A DNA stretch of 7,601 bases from Thermodesulfatator sp. (lineage in GTDB: Bacteria > Desulfobacterota > Dissulfuribacteria > Dissulfuribacterales > QOAL01): assembly GCA_003978135.1 (NCBI GenBank), contig QOAL01000167.1, positions 1 to 7,601 of the forward strand. The letters run 5' to 3'. A program made the translations under genes and the position numbers. Below the pieces are notes generated by a model. It was given only the letters and a program-made list of their open reading frames with translations, searched no databases and had not been told where the DNA came from. Shown one piece after another: positions 7,097 to 7,601 of the stretch (the stretch's first letter is position 1; each line of letters opens with the position of its first letter).

Positions 7097-7429
7097 TTAA
7101 GCACCGACTTCGGTTTCCCTGATCATCTTGTCGGCGAAACTCAGAATAAACTGCCGCTGCTGGTCAGACGCATAGGCAATGCAGCTGCACCTAAGCTTCT
7201 TACGGCTCCGTACCAGCATTTCAAACACCACCGAATTATCAGTAACTTCTATGCCGATACAAAACGGGCCGCATTCCTTATGCTCCGCCTGAACATCCGA
7301 AAGAAGCTCCTCTGGAAGCTGCAGCCAGAAAAGCCTGTTCACTCCGCCTGATTCGCAATATTTTTCAAGGTAACTGGTAACTCTTTCCATCTCATTTTTT
7401 CTAAGCTCATCAACCACATACTGCCTCAT
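7097..7429 (-). CDS. Small Cys-containing protein of unknown function
   Basis: I do not recognise a named family for this 110-aa protein, though it resembles from memory small hypothetical proteins of delta-proteobacteria. It has no signal peptide or membrane helix and looks like a compact alpha/beta domain: an N-terminal helix (about 3-25), a hydrophobic strand around LFWLQLP (33-39), two further strands (about 56-61 and 67-73) and a C-terminal helix (about 88-105). Potential ligands are spaced as H50-x2-C53-x3-C57 and C81-x-C83, with C25 apart; together they could bind a metal, but this is inference. Coding status is supported by a strong ribosome site, the ATG start and tight spacing to the HAD gene. 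It is the first gene of the minus-strand operon. Confidence 0.75.
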   Translation of the reverse strand: MRQYVVDELRKNEMERVTSYLEKYCESGGVNRLFWLQLPEELLSDVQAEHKECGPFCIGIEVTDNSVVFEMLVRSRKKLRCSCIAYASDQQRQFILSFADKMIRETEVGA

Positions 7430-7436
7430 TAGATTT

Positions 7437-7446
7437 TCCTCTCCTT
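7437..7446 (-). promoter_or_regulatory. Ribosome binding site of first operon gene
   Basis: On the minus strand the purine run AAGGAGAGGA ends 7 nt before the ATG at 7429. It offers two overlapping Shine-Dalgarno cores (GGAG at 11 nt and AGGA at 7 nt) and fixes the start of the 110-aa gene. Confidence 0.75.
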
Positions 7447-7455
7447 GCTATAAAA

Positions 7456-7601
7456 GGGCTGTCCAAAAATAACTTGGCGGTTTCCAGCCTCATCATCATG
7501 CTACGCCAATCGGAACTTGGATCACAAACTCCCATGGCCTGGCAAGGTACGCCCGGGATTTTGCTCAATCAGTTCAACTCTACATGAGCTAAATCTTAGC
7601 G
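7456..7601. mobile_element. Possible insertion-sequence end running off the window
   Basis: From 7456 the plus strand reads GGGCTGTCCAAAAATAAC, resembling from memory the GGGCTGTCC-type terminal repeats of some DDE-transposase insertion sequences. The other end, a target duplication and any transposase body lie outside the window. On the minus strand a frame entering at 7599 runs 25 codons to a TGA at 7524-7522 and could be the tail of an upstream or element-borne gene. A 29-codon plus-strand frame (7498-7587) has no visible ribosome site. It may instead be ordinary intergenic DNA carrying the operon promoter. Confidence 0.25.

Noticed and set aside
7031..7351. 106-codon plus-strand frame across the HAD and small-protein genes
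   Set aside because: It is antisense to two better supported genes that have ribosome sites and operon spacing.
7447..7452. TATAGC on the minus strand as a -10 box for the three-gene operon
   Set aside because: It would place the transcription start inside the ribosome site, and no -35 match lies at proper spacing.
7490..7512. Sigma-54-like TTGGCGTAGCATGATG on the minus strand
   Set aside because: The GG and GC dinucleotides required 10 bp apart are not both present.

Overview
The window looks like a bacterial chromosome segment, probably from a delta-proteobacterial lineage (Desulfobacterota or relatives). This is an inference from three things: the ispA-dxs pair, a large Cache/PAS hybrid histidine kinase of a type common in that group, and a small Cys-containing protein that resembles, from memory, hypothetical proteins of the same group. 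No rRNA, tRNA or CRISPR array was found.

Left half (1-3078, + strand): two isoprenoid genes. ispA (6-905) makes farnesyl or geranylgeranyl diphosphate. dxs (1153-3078) makes 1-deoxy-D-xylulose 5-phosphate, the first intermediate of the MEP pathway. Together they cover the entry step and the chain-elongation step of isoprenoid synthesis. A 247-bp gap separates them. It holds an exact TATAAT, a 12-bp hairpin, a short direct repeat and two tiny ATGA-overlapping reading frames, so dxs may have its own promoter and leader.

Middle (3079-3153): a strong hairpin flanked by A and T runs lies between the convergent dxs and kinase genes and should work as a bidirectional terminator.

Right half (3154-7429, - strand): three co-directional genes, read right to left. 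The first is a 110-aa protein of unknown function with a conserved-looking Cys/His set. After 24 bp comes a 367-aa HAD-superfamily phosphatase-like protein. Overlapping or abutting its stop is a 935-940-aa membrane hybrid histidine kinase (two Cache lobes, PAS, HisKA, HATPase, receiver). The tight spacing suggests one operon linking a small putative metal-binding protein, a HAD phosphatase and an extracytoplasmic sensor. No function for the set can be deduced from sequence alone.

Right edge (7430-7601): no convincing gene. A GGGCTGTCC-type sequence begins 27 bp upstream of the first operon gene and could be the terminal repeat of an insertion sequence running off the window. This is a weak call that needs a repeat search.
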